Positions 52,690-61,873 of a stretch of 64,000 nucleotides of DNA are shown here, piece by piece. Each line of letters begins with the position of its first letter. The first letter of the stretch is position 1. A program made the translations under genes and the position numbers. Below the pieces are notes generated by a model. The model was not told the origin of the DNA, did not search any database, and worked only from the letters and a program-made list of their open reading frames with translations. The DNA is from Enterobacteriaceae bacterium LSJC7 (GTDB lineage Bacteria; Pseudomonadota; Gammaproteobacteria; Enterobacterales; Enterobacteriaceae): the NCBI GenBank assembly GCA_000302695.1, contig AMFN01000002.1, forward strand, positions 1,094,677-1,158,676. The letters run 5' to 3'.

Positions 52690-53797
52690 TATTGATGTCT
52701 TAATCGAAGAGGCCCAGGTGCTCAGCCCGAACGAAGCCGAAGCCGCACGCGTGATGCAGGTGTGCAATGCCTGTCGCTACTGTGAAGGGTTTTGTGCCGT
52801 TTTCCCTGCCATGACCCACAGGCTGGAATTTAACAAGGCCGACGTAAACTACCTTGCCAATCTGTGCCACAACTGCGGTGCCTGCCTGCACGCCTGCCAG
52901 TACGCACCGCCGCATGAGTTTGCCATTACGGTGCCGCAGGCAATGGCGAAAGTGCGTCTGGAAACCTACCAGAGCTACGCCTGGCCACCGCGCTTTGCGG
53001 CACTTTATCGCCATGCTGGTATAACCACCGTGCTGGCGTTAGCGGGCTGTCTGAGTCTGTTTTTACTGCTGGCCGTAGCGATGCAGGGCAGTCTGCTGCA
53101 TGAACCTCTGGCCGGTAACTTCTATCGCATTTTCCCTCACGGTTTGCTGGCAGCCATGTTTGGCGGCGTTTTTGTTTGCGCACTGCTGGTGCTGATGACC
53201 GGCGTGGTGCGCTTCTGGCGCGGCATTTCGGGTGGCATACCGCAGGCACCGGCGGCGCTTGAGGCTGCGGGCAACGCGCTCACGCTGAAATACCTCGACG
53301 GCGGCCACGGCGAAGGCTGTAACGATGAAAACGACCGTTTTACCCAGCGCCGCCGCCTGTTTCACCACTTTACGTTTTACGGCTTCATGCTCTGCTTTGC
53401 CGCCACGATAGTGGCGACGGGTTACCACTACCTGTTGGGTCAGGAGGCGCCGTATCCGCTATTCAGCCTGCCGGTAGTGCTTGGCACGCTCGGCGGCATC
53501 GGGCTTTGCATCGGCCCGGCGGGTCTGCTGTGGCTCAATCTAAAACGTGCACCGCTGCACGGTGATGCGCAGCAAAAAGGGATGGACCGCGGATTTTGTC
53601 TGCTGCTGTTACTTATTAGCTTAAGCGGGCTGGCGCTGCTGGCCTGGCGGGATAGCACCTTTATGGGCGCACTGCTCGCCGTACATCTGGGCATGGTGAT
53701 GGCGCTGTTTCTGACGCTGCCGTACGGCAAATTTGCCCACGGCTTTTACCGCTGTGCCGCGTTACTGAAGTGGGCGATAGAGAAACGCCAGCGTTAA
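52676..53797 (+). CDS. tcuB: TcuB, iron-sulfur membrane protein reoxidising TcuA
   Basis: This 373-residue protein has two ferredoxin-like cysteine clusters near the N terminus ([11 protein letters not shown] and [12 protein letters not shown]). About six membrane helices follow, with histidines that could hold haem. In Salmonella TcuB moves electrons from reduced FAD in TcuA to the quinone pool. The ATG lies inside the tcuA end. Confidence 0.92.
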   Translation: MQRLNIDVLIEEAQVLSPNEAEAARVMQVCNACRYCEGFCAVFPAMTHRLEFNKADVNYLANLCHNCGACLHACQYAPPHEFAITVPQAMAKVRLETYQSYAWPPRFAALYRHAGITTVLALAGCLSLFLLLAVAMQGSLLHEPLAGNFYRIFPHGLLAAMFGGVFVCALLVLMTGVVRFWRGISGGIPQAPAALEAAGNALTLKYLDGGHGEGCNDENDRFTQRRRLFHHFTFYGFMLCFAATIVATGYHYLLGQEAPYPLFSLPVVLGTLGGIGLCIGPAGLLWLNLKRAPLHGDAQQKGMDRGFCLLLLLISLSGLALLAWRDSTFMGALLAVHLGMVMALFLTLPYGKFAHGFYRCAALLKWAIEKRQR

Positions 53798-53889
53798 AAC
53801 ACGCGCTGCCAGGCGGGCGGCGCGTGATACGACAAAAAACCTGCGGCCGCAGAGCCGCCCTACAGCAATGGACAATGGAGAACCTGACC

Positions 53890-55203
53890 GTGAATAATCC
53901 TGTCTCTCAACACCCAAACGGGCGCAGAGGAAAGGTGGGTGCGATCCTGCGCGTCACCAGCGGTAATTTCCTTGAGCAGTTCGACTTCTTCCTGTTTGGC
54001 TTTTACGCCACGCACATCGCGCACGTGTTTTTTCCCGCAGGCAGCGAATTTGCCTCACTCATGCTGACCTTTGCCGTGTTTGGCTCCGGGTTTCTGATGC
54101 GCCCCATCGGGGCCATCGTGCTCGGCTCCTATATTGACCGCATTGGGCGGCGCAAGGGGCTGATGGTAACACTCGGGATAATGGGCTGCGGCACGCTGCT
54201 GATTGCGCTGGTGCCAGGTTACGCCACGCTGGGTATTGCTGCGCCGCTGCTGGTGCTGGTAGGCAGGTTGTTGCAGGGCTTTTCGGCGGGGGTGGAGCTG
54301 GGCGGCGTGTCGGTGTATCTGTCTGAAATTGCCACACCAGGGCATAAGGGCTTTTATACCAGCTGGCAGTCTGCCAGCCAGCAGGTGGCAATTGTGTTTG
54401 CCGCGCTGCTCGGCTACGGGCTGAACCAGCTATTCAGCCCGGATGAAATCAGCCAGTGGGCCTGGCGTATTCCATTTTTTATTGGCTGCATGATAATCCC
54501 ACTCATTTTTGTCCTGCGCCGTTCGCTACAGGAAACCGAAGAATTTCTCCAACGCCGCCACCGCCCGGACAGTAAAGAAATTTTCCGTACTATCGCTCAG
54601 AACTGGCGTCTGGTGTTGGCTGGTACACTTCTTGTGGCCATGACCACCACTACGTTCTATTTCATTACCGTCTACACGCCCACCTACGGCAAAACTGTGC
54701 TGCATCTGAGTGCAGAAGAGAGTCTGACGGTGACCATGTTGGTGGGTATCTCTAACTTTTTCTGGCTGCCGATAGGCGGGGCAATTTCAGACCGCATCGG
54801 GCGACGCGCCGTGCTGTTGAGTATTACGCTGCTGGCACTGCTCACCACCTGGCCTGCCATGACCTGGCTTACGGCCGCGCCAGATTTTACCCGCATGACG
54901 ATAGTGCTGCTGTGGTTCTCGTTCTTTTTTGGTATGTACAACGGCGCGATGGTGGCTGCTCTTACCGAGATCATGCCGGTATACGTGCGTACCGTTGGAT
55001 TCTCGCTGGCGTTCAGCCTGGCAACGGCGGTATTTGGTGGTCTGACGCCAGTAATTTCCACAGCCCTGGTTGAATTTACCGGCAGTCGCAGCTCGCCTGC
55101 CTGGTGGCTGATGTGCGCTGCATTGTGTGGGCTGGCCGCTACCTGCGCGCTCTTCCTGCGAGTCAGCAATACGCAAAAAGAGGGCGTGACGGTGTCACGT
55201 TAG
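53890..55203 (+). CDS. tcuC: TcuC, tricarballylate/citrate proton symporter
   Basis: This 437-residue MFS transporter of the MHS subgroup has the TcuC/CitA pattern: [22 protein letters not shown] at the start, [39 protein letters not shown] and [10 protein letters not shown]. It imports tricarballylate or citrate with protons. I prefer the GTG at 53890, nine bases after GGAG and giving an N terminus like Salmonella TcuC. An ATG at 53875 in frame is the alternative. The 92-bp spacer after tcuB has GC-rich inverted sequence. A strong terminator follows, ending the tcuABC operon. Confidence 0.88.
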   Translation: MNNPVSQHPNGRRGKVGAILRVTSGNFLEQFDFFLFGFYATHIAHVFFPAGSEFASLMLTFAVFGSGFLMRPIGAIVLGSYIDRIGRRKGLMVTLGIMGCGTLLIALVPGYATLGIAAPLLVLVGRLLQGFSAGVELGGVSVYLSEIATPGHKGFYTSWQSASQQVAIVFAALLGYGLNQLFSPDEISQWAWRIPFFIGCMIIPLIFVLRRSLQETEEFLQRRHRPDSKEIFRTIAQNWRLVLAGTLLVAMTTTTFYFITVYTPTYGKTVLHLSAEESLTVTMLVGISNFFWLPIGGAISDRIGRRAVLLSITLLALLTTWPAMTWLTAAPDFTRMTIVLLWFSFFFGMYNGAMVAALTEIMPVYVRTVGFSLAFSLATAVFGGLTPVISTALVEFTGSRSSPAWWLMCAALCGLAATCALFLRVSNTQKEGVTVSR

Positions 55204-55228
55204 CCTTGTGTGTTTGCAGCATTCACAA

Positions 55229-55258
55229 ACAGGCCCGCAGTGTGCGGGCCTGTTTTTT
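55229..55258 (+). terminator. Rho-independent terminator of tcuABC
   Basis: ACAGGCCCGCA and TGCGGGCCTGT form a perfect 11-bp stem with a three-base loop, followed by six T residues. Confidence 0.9.
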
Positions 55259-55459
55259 GCAAAAACGCACCAATGCCAGGGGTGAGCGGTCTATATCAAT
55301 CCAGAAGGTGGCTGAACACGGCTCATCCCGCTTCGCCAGCAGGTCTATCTGTTGAGATCCGTGAAACCGCGCGATTATCGCTACACGAGCATTCCGGCAT
55401 GAAAACGGCGGGTTGCGGGCGCAGTAACCAGAGTTTGTGCCTGTGATAAGACGGCGTTT

Positions 55460-55499
55460 GCGTCACAAAACTGCCAGAAAAACGTCATTGTGCCGTCAC
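55460..55499 (+). promoter_or_regulatory. Tandem Pho-box-like array upstream of the pyrophosphatase gene
   Basis: Four 7-base units (GCGTCAC, CTGCCAG, ACGTCAT, CCGTCAC) follow each other at exact 11-bp intervals, with spacers AAAA, AAAA and TGTG. The PhoB site of enterobacteria is two CTGTCAT-like 7-mers separated by four A/T-rich bases, so this looks like two adjacent Pho boxes. Individual units match the consensus at 4-5 of 7 positions. It lies about 45 bp before the start codon. Phosphate-starvation control is inference. Confidence 0.6.
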
Positions 55500-55544
55500 A
55501 GGCTACTGCCAGATTGGGCGCTTCATCGCATAACGGACAACATC

Positions 55545-56150
55545 ATGAATCCGATAAAAAAGCACCTGCTGATTACGTTACTCACGCTCGCTGCTTCTGC
55601 CAGTGCCCGCGCGCAAAATGTGCTTGATTTCCCGCAGCCGCAAACGCATCCCGAGGTATTTTACGCCGTCACTGAAATTCCGGCGGGCGGCATAATTAAA
55701 TATGAAACCGATCCCAAAACCGGCTTTATTGTTGCCGATCGTTTTCAGTCAATGCCGATGGCATACCCGGCTAACTACGGCTCCATCACCCAGTCGCGCG
55801 GCGGCGACGGTGACCCCCTGGATGTGATTTTCTACACCCGGGCACCGCTGTATCCAGGCACGGTGATTAAATTGCGACCGATAGGCGTGCTTAACATGAC
55901 GGATGGCGGCGAGAGCGACAACAAAATAGTCGCCGTGCCTGCAAGCGATGTTGATCCGACCTGGGATGAGGTGAAAACGGTGGCGGATTTACCCAAAATT
56001 GAGCGTGAGCGGCTTGAAGCGTTCTTCCGCGTGTATAAACAGCTGCCGCAAGGGCGCAAGAAGGTCGAACTGAACGGCTTTGGCGATGTGGCCACGGCAA
56101 AGCAGGAGATTCAAACCTCTCTGACAACCTGGCAACAAACTCGTCCGTAG
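55545..56150 (+). CDS. Exported type I inorganic pyrophosphatase
   Basis: This 201-residue protein starts with a clear signal peptide (KKHLLITLLTLAASASARA) followed by a soluble inorganic pyrophosphatase domain. The signature DGDPLDV (aspartates at 88, 90 and 93) binds the metal cluster, and IIKYETDPKTG, AYPANYGSI and RVYKQLP provide substrate-binding residues. Cytoplasmic Ppa lacks a signal peptide, so this is a second, periplasmic-type enzyme that would release phosphate from external pyrophosphate. The ATG at 55545 is chosen because it gives the signal sequence. A Pho-box-like array lies just upstream. Confidence 0.88.
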   Translation: MNPIKKHLLITLLTLAASASARAQNVLDFPQPQTHPEVFYAVTEIPAGGIIKYETDPKTGFIVADRFQSMPMAYPANYGSITQSRGGDGDPLDVIFYTRAPLYPGTVIKLRPIGVLNMTDGGESDNKIVAVPASDVDPTWDEVKTVADLPKIERERLEAFFRVYKQLPQGRKKVELNGFGDVATAKQEIQTSLTTWQQTRP

Positions 56151-56185
56151 CCTTGCCGCCCGGGCAGCTAAAACCGCCCGGCAAA

Positions 56186-56425
56186 CTAAAATATTTTCTT
56201 CAGATCCATTTCTTCCTGGATACGTTCACTCCATGCGGCCTGGGTGCGAATGGCTTCTTCAATGCCGGCGTTGTAAAACAGTGGGCCAAGCTCCTTGACC
56301 ACAAAATCACATAAAAACTCCGCGTCAAACTGCTCCAGCTCCAGATCCAGATTATCGCGGCAGTACGCTTCCAGTTTGTCGCGGATGAGATCTTTTTCGC
56401 TTTCGCTGATGTTCACTTCAGCCAT
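56186..56425 (-). CDS. DUF2164 family protein
   Basis: This 79-residue acidic protein (MAEVNISESEKDLIRDKLEA, then YNAGIEEAI near residue 55) matches the DUF2164 family, of unknown function. It is predicted to be helical and cytoplasmic. The ATG has GGGAGG upstream. It is convergent with the pyrophosphatase gene; the spacer between has CCGGGC/GCCCGG that may form a shared hairpin. Confidence 0.8.
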   Translation of the reverse strand: MAEVNISESEKDLIRDKLEAYCRDNLDLELEQFDAEFLCDFVVKELGPLFYNAGIEEAIRTQAAWSERIQEEMDLKKIF

Positions 56426-56527
56426 CCCGGCCTCCCTGTTGAATGATAAGCGACCACATTAACACAGGTTTGTCTGCTCCTCGTCAAACAGTGAGCGAAA
56501 CCGCCGCCTCAATGGGCGGCGTGGGCA

Positions 56528-57286
56528 TTACTGCGCCATCAACATCAGCCTGTCGCTGGCAAACGAGCCATCAGCGGCGACCTCAAAATAACGGCGCACT
56601 TCATCAGTCGCTTTATGCTGTAAAAGACGAATGGCCTCAACCAGTGCGGGCGGGGTGTTCATGCGACTGACCCAACTGCTGAACTCCAGCGCCAGCCGCT
56701 CTGTGACAAGCTCGCGCACGGTAAAACCCGCGTCGTTGATCATGGTCAGCCATTCTCCCTGGGTATAGTCGCGCACGTGGGAAGGGTCGCGCAGCATTTC
56801 TATGGTTTGCAAAAAGACATCCAGAGTCGGGCGACCCGGTGAACAGATATCAATAAGCATCAGTTTACCGCCAGGTTTTAATACCCGTTTTGCCTCGCGT
56901 AACGCCCGGCCGACATCGTGCCAGTGATGGGCTGAATAGCGGCTAATGACGACATCAAACGCGGCATCCTCAAAGGGTAAATGCTCCGCCACACCCTGGC
57001 AGGTGGTGATATTGCCATACGTGCGTGCCTGCATGGACTCGTTAACCACCGCCAGCATGCGATCTGACAGATCGTAGGCCACCACCGCGCTGACAACTCC
57101 CGCAGCGGCATAGCTGGCGTGGCCTGCGCCACAGCCCATATCCAGCACCCGTGCCGTAGGCGTTGCGCTAAGCCAGTCGTTCAGGCGTACCAAATCGGTT
57201 CCCTGTGCATGTACGGCACTGTGTAAATACGCCTGCGCCTGGCTGCCAAACTGCCCATCAACTAACGTCGTATGGTTATTTTTCAT
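56528..57286 (-). CDS. Class I SAM-dependent methyltransferase
   Basis: This 252-residue protein has the Rossmann methyltransferase motifs: VLDMGCGAGHASYAAAG (motif I) near residue 45, VVAYDLSDRML (motif II), FDVVISRYSAHHWHD (motif IV) and LREAKRVLKPGGKLMLIDI (motifs V-VI). It belongs to the UbiE/YafE-like methyltransferase_11 group; the substrate is unknown. It is divergent from the MmyB-type regulator, which may control it. The ATG follows AAGGAAG. Confidence 0.87.
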   Translation of the reverse strand: MKNNHTTLVDGQFGSQAQAYLHSAVHAQGTDLVRLNDWLSATPTARVLDMGCGAGHASYAAAGVVSAVVAYDLSDRMLAVVNESMQARTYGNITTCQGVAEHLPFEDAAFDVVISRYSAHHWHDVGRALREAKRVLKPGGKLMLIDICSPGRPTLDVFLQTIEMLRDPSHVRDYTQGEWLTMINDAGFTVRELVTERLALEFSSWVSRMNTPPALVEAIRLLQHKATDEVRRYFEVAADGSFASDRLMLMAQ

Positions 57287-57382
57287 TGCTCACTTCCTTA
57301 GCTGTCATTGTGTACAAATTGACTATATTCCCTGCCTGATACGGGTACAATATGAGCATTTATACTAGTACTGGACAGTACC

Positions 57383-58168
57383 ATGATGAACCACGAAGCC
57401 CTGAGCGGCCCAAAAGCGCTGGGCCTTTTTTTGCGTACACGGCGTGAAAGCACCGCGCCAGAAACACTGGGTTTAGCCAGCACAGCCAGGCGGCGTACCC
57501 GGGGATTGCGCCGTGAGGAGCTGGCGCAGCTAAGCGGCATCAGTACCACCTGGTATACCTGGATAGAGCAGGGACGAGACGTTGCGGTATCAGCCAGAAC
57601 GCTATCAAATATTGCCGATGCACTACGAATGGATACCGCCGAGCGCAGCTATCTGTTCCGGCTGGCGCAGCTAATCGACAGCCGTGACGAACAGACGAGC
57701 AGCGTGGACAGCAGCGCGCTGGCGTGTGTGCACCAGGTCAGCGCGCCGTGCTATGTGCTGGATTTAACCTGGGATTTGCTGGCCTGGAACAGTGCAGCCG
57801 CAACCCTGTTCAGCGGCTGGCTTGACAGCGATAAAGCACCCAACATGATGAAGTTTATGTTTTTGCATCCACTGGCTAAAAACCTGGTGCCGGACTGGGA
57901 CACACGCTGCGAACGCATTGTGGCCGAACTGCGCGCCGAAGGTATCCACCACATGCAGGAGCCGCGGCTACAGGCATTTGTCCATGAGATGTCGGCGGCA
58001 AGCGACGCGTTTCGTACACAGTGGGCGCGCCAGCAAGTACTGGAGCGCCGGGGTGGTGGGCGTCATTTTCACCATATTGTTTCTGGTGAACTACGTTACA
58101 CCCAGGTGTCCTGGCGTCTTAGCGGCAACCGTGCGGTTAAAATGGTGATGCTGCTCCCGCAAGGTTGA
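57383..58168 (+). CDS. Helix-turn-helix regulator with MmyB-type ligand-binding domain
   Basis: This 261-residue protein has an N-terminal XRE-type helix-turn-helix at about residues 12-85 (GLFLRTRRE, RRTRGLRREELAQLSGISTTWYTWIEQGRD). From about residue 105 an MmyB-like domain (PCYVLDLTWDLLAWN, RHFHHIVSGELRYTQ) is expected to bind small hydrophobic or lipid ligands. The group is common in actinobacteria and proteobacteria and usually controls a neighbouring oxidoreductase or methyltransferase gene. The divergent methyltransferase gene is the obvious candidate target. The ribosome-binding site is weak. Confidence 0.85.
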   Translation: MMNHEALSGPKALGLFLRTRRESTAPETLGLASTARRRTRGLRREELAQLSGISTTWYTWIEQGRDVAVSARTLSNIADALRMDTAERSYLFRLAQLIDSRDEQTSSVDSSALACVHQVSAPCYVLDLTWDLLAWNSAAATLFSGWLDSDKAPNMMKFMFLHPLAKNLVPDWDTRCERIVAELRAEGIHHMQEPRLQAFVHEMSAASDAFRTQWARQQVLERRGGGRHFHHIVSGELRYTQVSWRLSGNRAVKMVMLLPQG

Positions 58169-58275
58169 GGGCGACAGGGGGGCCACCGTCAACATCGGGC
58201 CTGAGCACAACGCGCTGTGCTACTATGCGCAGCGGTATATCTACCCATCCACTTTTTCATAATAACGGTTCAACA

Positions 58276-59724
58276 ATGCTGAAATTTACCCGCAGGTGGG
58301 CAAAGCGTGCCTTGCTGGCGCTGCTGCTGTTTGGCGCCGGGATGCTGGCACTGCGTATTTACGACATTCTGCGCAGTCCGGCTCTGGAGCCGTGGCATAC
58401 CTGGGTTGCACCGGAGATGGACGCGGCGGCGATAAACAGCGCCAGCTGGCGCGATTACCTGGACCGTGAAAACCGATTGTTTCAGGCAGAGAAAACACAC
58501 GTTGCCGATAAGCTCAAGCCTGACGTAAAAACCCCCCTGAACCGTTATTATCCCGGCGGGCTGGTCTGGCCGGAAAAATTCACCACCGACTGGAATCGCT
58601 CTTATGTCCTGACGCCTCAGGGCAAGCCACGTGGCGCGGTAGTACTACTGCACGGTCTGACGGACTCACCCTACAGTTTGCGCCACGTGGCAGAACTGTA
58701 TCGCCAGCGCGGTTATGTCGCGGTGGGGATCCGCCTGCCAGGACACGGCACCGTACCTGGTGCATTAACGGATGTAACGGTAGCTGACTGGCAGGCCGCG
58801 GCACGGCTTGCTGTACGAGAAGCGGCATCATTAACAGACCCGGCTGCGCCACTGCATCTGGTGGGATATTCCAACGGCGGGGCGCTGGCGATGCAGTACG
58901 CGCTGGATGCTGTGCACGATAAAACCCTGCATATGCCAACGCGTATTGTGCTGATTTCCCCAATGATTGGTGTCACAAGCTTTGCCCGTTTTGCAGGCCT
59001 GGCCGGATTGCCGGCGGTGTTTCCGGCGTTTGCACGCTCGGCGTGGCTCAGCACGCAGCCAGAGTTTAACCCCTTTAAGTACAACTCCTTTCCCGTCAAC
59101 GCGGCACGCCAGTCCTGGCTTTTGACCAAAAAGCTGCAAAAATCCCTCGCGCGTGCGGCGGACAGCGGCGATATCGCCAGCCTGCCGCCGGTATTAACGT
59201 TCCAGTCCGTGGTGGACGCCACCGTACGGACAGACGCTGTCGTTAGCGCGTTTTACCAGCGTTTGCCCGCTAACGGCAGTGAACTGGTGCTATTTGATGT
59301 CAATCAGGCGGCAATCTATCGCCCGCTACTGACGCCAGATGCCTGGACTGCGGTATCACGGCTGCTGCCTCCTGCGCCGCGTCGTTACCAGACCAGCATT
59401 ATCACCAATCTGTCGGCCGACACGCCGCAGGTGCAGGCGCTGGTTACCCCCGCAGAGCAAAACAACGCTCACGCAGAACCCCTTAACCTGCGCTGGCCCG
59501 CGGATGTTTACTCGCTGTCACACATTGCGCTGCCGTTCCCGGAAAGTGATTCGCTGTATGGACGCAAGCCTGATAAACGCAATGAATTTGGCATCAGCAT
59601 CGGGGCCATTAGTATTCGTGGTGAAACCGGGGTACTCAATGCGGGCGTTGAGTCACTGATGCGGGTGTCATCAAATCCGTTCTATTCGTGGATGGAAGGC
59701 AAAATCGCCCAGGTCATTGAGTAA
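58276..59724 (+). CDS. Membrane-anchored alpha/beta hydrolase
   Basis: This 482-residue protein starts with a single hydrophobic helix (RALLALLLFGAGMLALRIY) that would anchor it in the inner membrane with the catalytic domain outside. The serine hydrolase marks are LLHGLTDSPYSLRH near residue 120 and GYSNGG with nucleophile S199; VPGALTD follows the strand-4 region. A C-terminal His is probably in LSHIALPFPES. It looks like a lysophospholipase/esterase relative; the substrate is unknown. I chose the ATG at 58276; the frame upstream to 58165 lacks a good start. Confidence 0.8.
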   Translation: MLKFTRRWAKRALLALLLFGAGMLALRIYDILRSPALEPWHTWVAPEMDAAAINSASWRDYLDRENRLFQAEKTHVADKLKPDVKTPLNRYYPGGLVWPEKFTTDWNRSYVLTPQGKPRGAVVLLHGLTDSPYSLRHVAELYRQRGYVAVGIRLPGHGTVPGALTDVTVADWQAAARLAVREAASLTDPAAPLHLVGYSNGGALAMQYALDAVHDKTLHMPTRIVLISPMIGVTSFARFAGLAGLPAVFPAFARSAWLSTQPEFNPFKYNSFPVNAARQSWLLTKKLQKSLARAADSGDIASLPPVLTFQSVVDATVRTDAVVSAFYQRLPANGSELVLFDVNQAAIYRPLLTPDAWTAVSRLLPPAPRRYQTSIITNLSADTPQVQALVTPAEQNNAHAEPLNLRWPADVYSLSHIALPFPESDSLYGRKPDKRNEFGISIGAISIRGETGVLNAGVESLMRVSSNPFYSWMEGKIAQVIE

Positions 59725-59870
59725 CAAGCAGGGGACGGCACAGGAACAGGCCGCTCTGCGTCTGACCCGGCGGCTTTTCACTTCTGTGTATAAGCGTTGC
59801 CGAAATGCGTATTTCCTTCTTCCTGCTGCGGGTGCTTAACTGCATACATACCTTCAATGCGGAGTTAATC

Positions 59871-60056
59871 ATGCGACAGATTCTGACAAGCGCTTTCTGG
59901 CGCAATCTCCTGCTTGCCAGACAAACGGCACCGGGCGTGCATGACGCAGACCGTACGCTGGAGTCTGCTGTATACGGCCTACATCTTTATGGTGTTGATT
60001 TAGGTAACGCGACGCAGGAGTTATTTAACCGTGAAAGACCATCTCGTACACCGTAG
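59871..60056 (+). CDS. Uncharacterised 61-residue protein
   Basis: This small protein (MRQILTSAFWRNLLLARQTA, ending FNRERPSRTP) has GGAG six bases before its ATG. It has a mildly amphipathic N-terminal helix and no signal peptide. No family is recognised. It is the most credible small frame in the 59725-60148 gap. Translation is not proven. Confidence 0.5.
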   Translation: MRQILTSAFWRNLLLARQTAPGVHDADRTLESAVYGLHLYGVDLGNATQELFNRERPSRTP

Positions 60057-60108
60057 CCGCAGGGCAGCTTACTGGAACGAACTGTGCAAAGTCCGGCATC
60101 CCGCCGTT

Positions 60109-60144
60109 AAAAAAATGCCGGTCAGTATTTCACTGACCGGCATT
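60109..60144 (-). terminator. Terminator of digH
   Basis: AATGCCGGTCAGT and ACTGACCGGCATT form a perfect 13-bp stem with a five-base loop. On the minus strand a run of T follows. It lies immediately beyond the digH stop. Confidence 0.88.
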
Positions 60145-60148
60145 AACG

Positions 60149-61447
60149 TTATCTGACCTTTTTCCCCCAGCGCTGGCGCAAATACTCCACGGCATGGTGC
60201 GTTTGCGGCTGATGCAGAAAATCTTCACGAAACAAAATCGTACCGTCTACGCCCGGCAGACTCTCGTTAAGATCAAGCTGGCGCTTAAGCTCAGAGACAC
60301 CGCCGTCGAGGGTCCAGTCTGGTTCATTAGCCGCAGGCTGGTTCACCTTATATAACGCAATACCGATATACAGCCGGGTGCGAGTGCCCGCCACGGTATT
60401 AGCCCACCAGTGCGCCAGCGTGTCGTAGCGCGCCACCTCGCGGCCAAACGGCCAGTATAACTGCGGCGCGATGTAGTCAAGCAGCCCCTGTTGCACCCAC
60501 TGGCGGGTATCGGCATACGCTGCTTCGTAAGCCGTATTGCCACCGCGGGTCGCGGAACCGCGTTCATCATCGGCCACATTGCGCCAGATACCGGCCGGAC
60601 TGACGCCAAACTCCACGTCTGGTTTTAAGGTGTGGATGACGCTGGAAACATCGCGAATCATCGCCAGCGTATTGTTACGCCGCCAGTCGCCGCGGCTGGC
60701 AAACTCACCGCCATAGCGCTGCCAGCTGGCATTGTCGTCAAGCCGGGAGTCTGGCGTTTCGTAATAGAAATAGTCGTCAAACTGTATGCCATCGACGGCG
60801 TAATGGCTCACCAGTTCGCTCACAACCTGGGTTATCCAGCTTCGAACCTCGGGCAAACCGGGATCGAGCACATAGCGGTTGCTGGCGGTACGGATCCAGT
60901 CGGGATGCTGCGCATAGACGCTGGCGACTTTTGTGTAGCGGGTGGCATTAAGCGCAGCCTCAGTCTGAGGTGAGGTGTCCATGGTGACGCGATAGGGATT
61001 GAGCCAGGCATGGACCTTAAGGCCGCGATAGTGCGCCTGCTCAATCACAAACGCCAACGGATCGTAACCGGGGTCTTTGCCGACTGTACCGGTCAGCACG
61101 GGTGACCACGGGAGCAGGGCAGAGCGATAAAGCGCGGTGCCGTCCGGTTTGACCTGAAAGTAAACAGTATTGATACCAAGGCGCACCATATTATCGAGCT
61201 TTGCAATCAGCTCCTGTTGCTGCATGCGGATGCGGTCGGCATCAGAAAACGTTGTCACGGAAGCACGAGACGGCCAGTCCAGTCCATAGACGGTAGTGAG
61301 CCACACGCCGCGCACCGGTTGCGTTTTTTGTGCTGTGGGGGGCGTTTGCGGTTGCTCTTTAGGCTTCTCCCGGTCGCCACAGCCGGCCAGCAGGCAGGCC
61401 AACAGTGAAAAAGCGAGAAACCGGCGTCGCCCTCTGGATTGCAGCAT
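60149..61447 (-). CDS. digH: DigH, divisome-localised glycosyl hydrolase lipoprotein
   Basis: This 432-residue protein closely follows E. coli YddW/DigH. It has a lipoprotein signal with the lipobox LLAGC near residue 19, a short proline-rich linker (KEQPQTPPTAQKTQP) and a TIM-barrel GHL10/DUF187 domain. Key stretches are RGVWLTTVYGLDWP, LGINTVYFQVKPDGTALY, GLKVHAWLNPYRV, DGIQFDDYFYYETP and DYIAPQLYWPF. DigH cleaves denuded septal peptidoglycan glycans and is anchored to the outer membrane. I start at the ATG at 61447, which gives the lipoprotein; the frame extends to 61495 without a better start. Confidence 0.92.
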   Translation of the reverse strand: MLQSRGRRRFLAFSLLACLLAGCGDREKPKEQPQTPPTAQKTQPVRGVWLTTVYGLDWPSRASVTTFSDADRIRMQQQELIAKLDNMVRLGINTVYFQVKPDGTALYRSALLPWSPVLTGTVGKDPGYDPLAFVIEQAHYRGLKVHAWLNPYRVTMDTSPQTEAALNATRYTKVASVYAQHPDWIRTASNRYVLDPGLPEVRSWITQVVSELVSHYAVDGIQFDDYFYYETPDSRLDDNASWQRYGGEFASRGDWRRNNTLAMIRDVSSVIHTLKPDVEFGVSPAGIWRNVADDERGSATRGGNTAYEAAYADTRQWVQQGLLDYIAPQLYWPFGREVARYDTLAHWWANTVAGTRTRLYIGIALYKVNQPAANEPDWTLDGGVSELKRQLDLNESLPGVDGTILFREDFLHQPQTHHAVEYLRQRWGKKVR

Positions 61448-61873
61448 TATTGAGTCCTGTTTGCCATTTACACAGCATGAAATCATCTCACGCACGCACT
61501 GTTAAAGCCAGGCAGCGGCGTCCGGGCGGCGAAAATGCGGCCACGCACTACAGTGTAAGAGAAATTCCCGTTGGAATAATTCGAAAAAGTGAAAAGTGAT
61601 CACGGCAGCGCACGCAAAACCCGTAGCGGTATTCAGCAGGCTCAAAACTGGTTTGAGAGCCTGAATCACGTGCCAGGACCCGCGACGGTTATTCATAACC
61701 TGTTGATAAATATAATTTTTAAATATTAACAATAAGTTACTTAACTTGCACCTCTACAGTTAGAGAGATGTTAACCGTTTTCTTATATCATGTGTACGCC
61801 ATATCCGAACCCGCCTCACGGCGACGGGCCGCTCGGCGCGGCCCCGGACATAAGAAAAGAAAGAGTGAGTGAC
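61448..61873. promoter_or_regulatory. Gap between divergent digH and maeA
   Basis: This 426-bp AT-rich region holds both promoters. It contains an imperfect stem around CAGGCTCAAA / TTTGAGAGCCTG near 61640-61665 and CTCTA/TAGAG around 61751. I see no gene in it. The maeA frame can be read back to 61790 but the sequence before 61874 does not resemble MaeA. Confidence 0.45.

Noticed and set aside
61790-61873. N-terminal extension of MaeA
   Set aside because: The 28 extra residues are unlike MaeA, and the ATG at 61874 matches the known N terminus.
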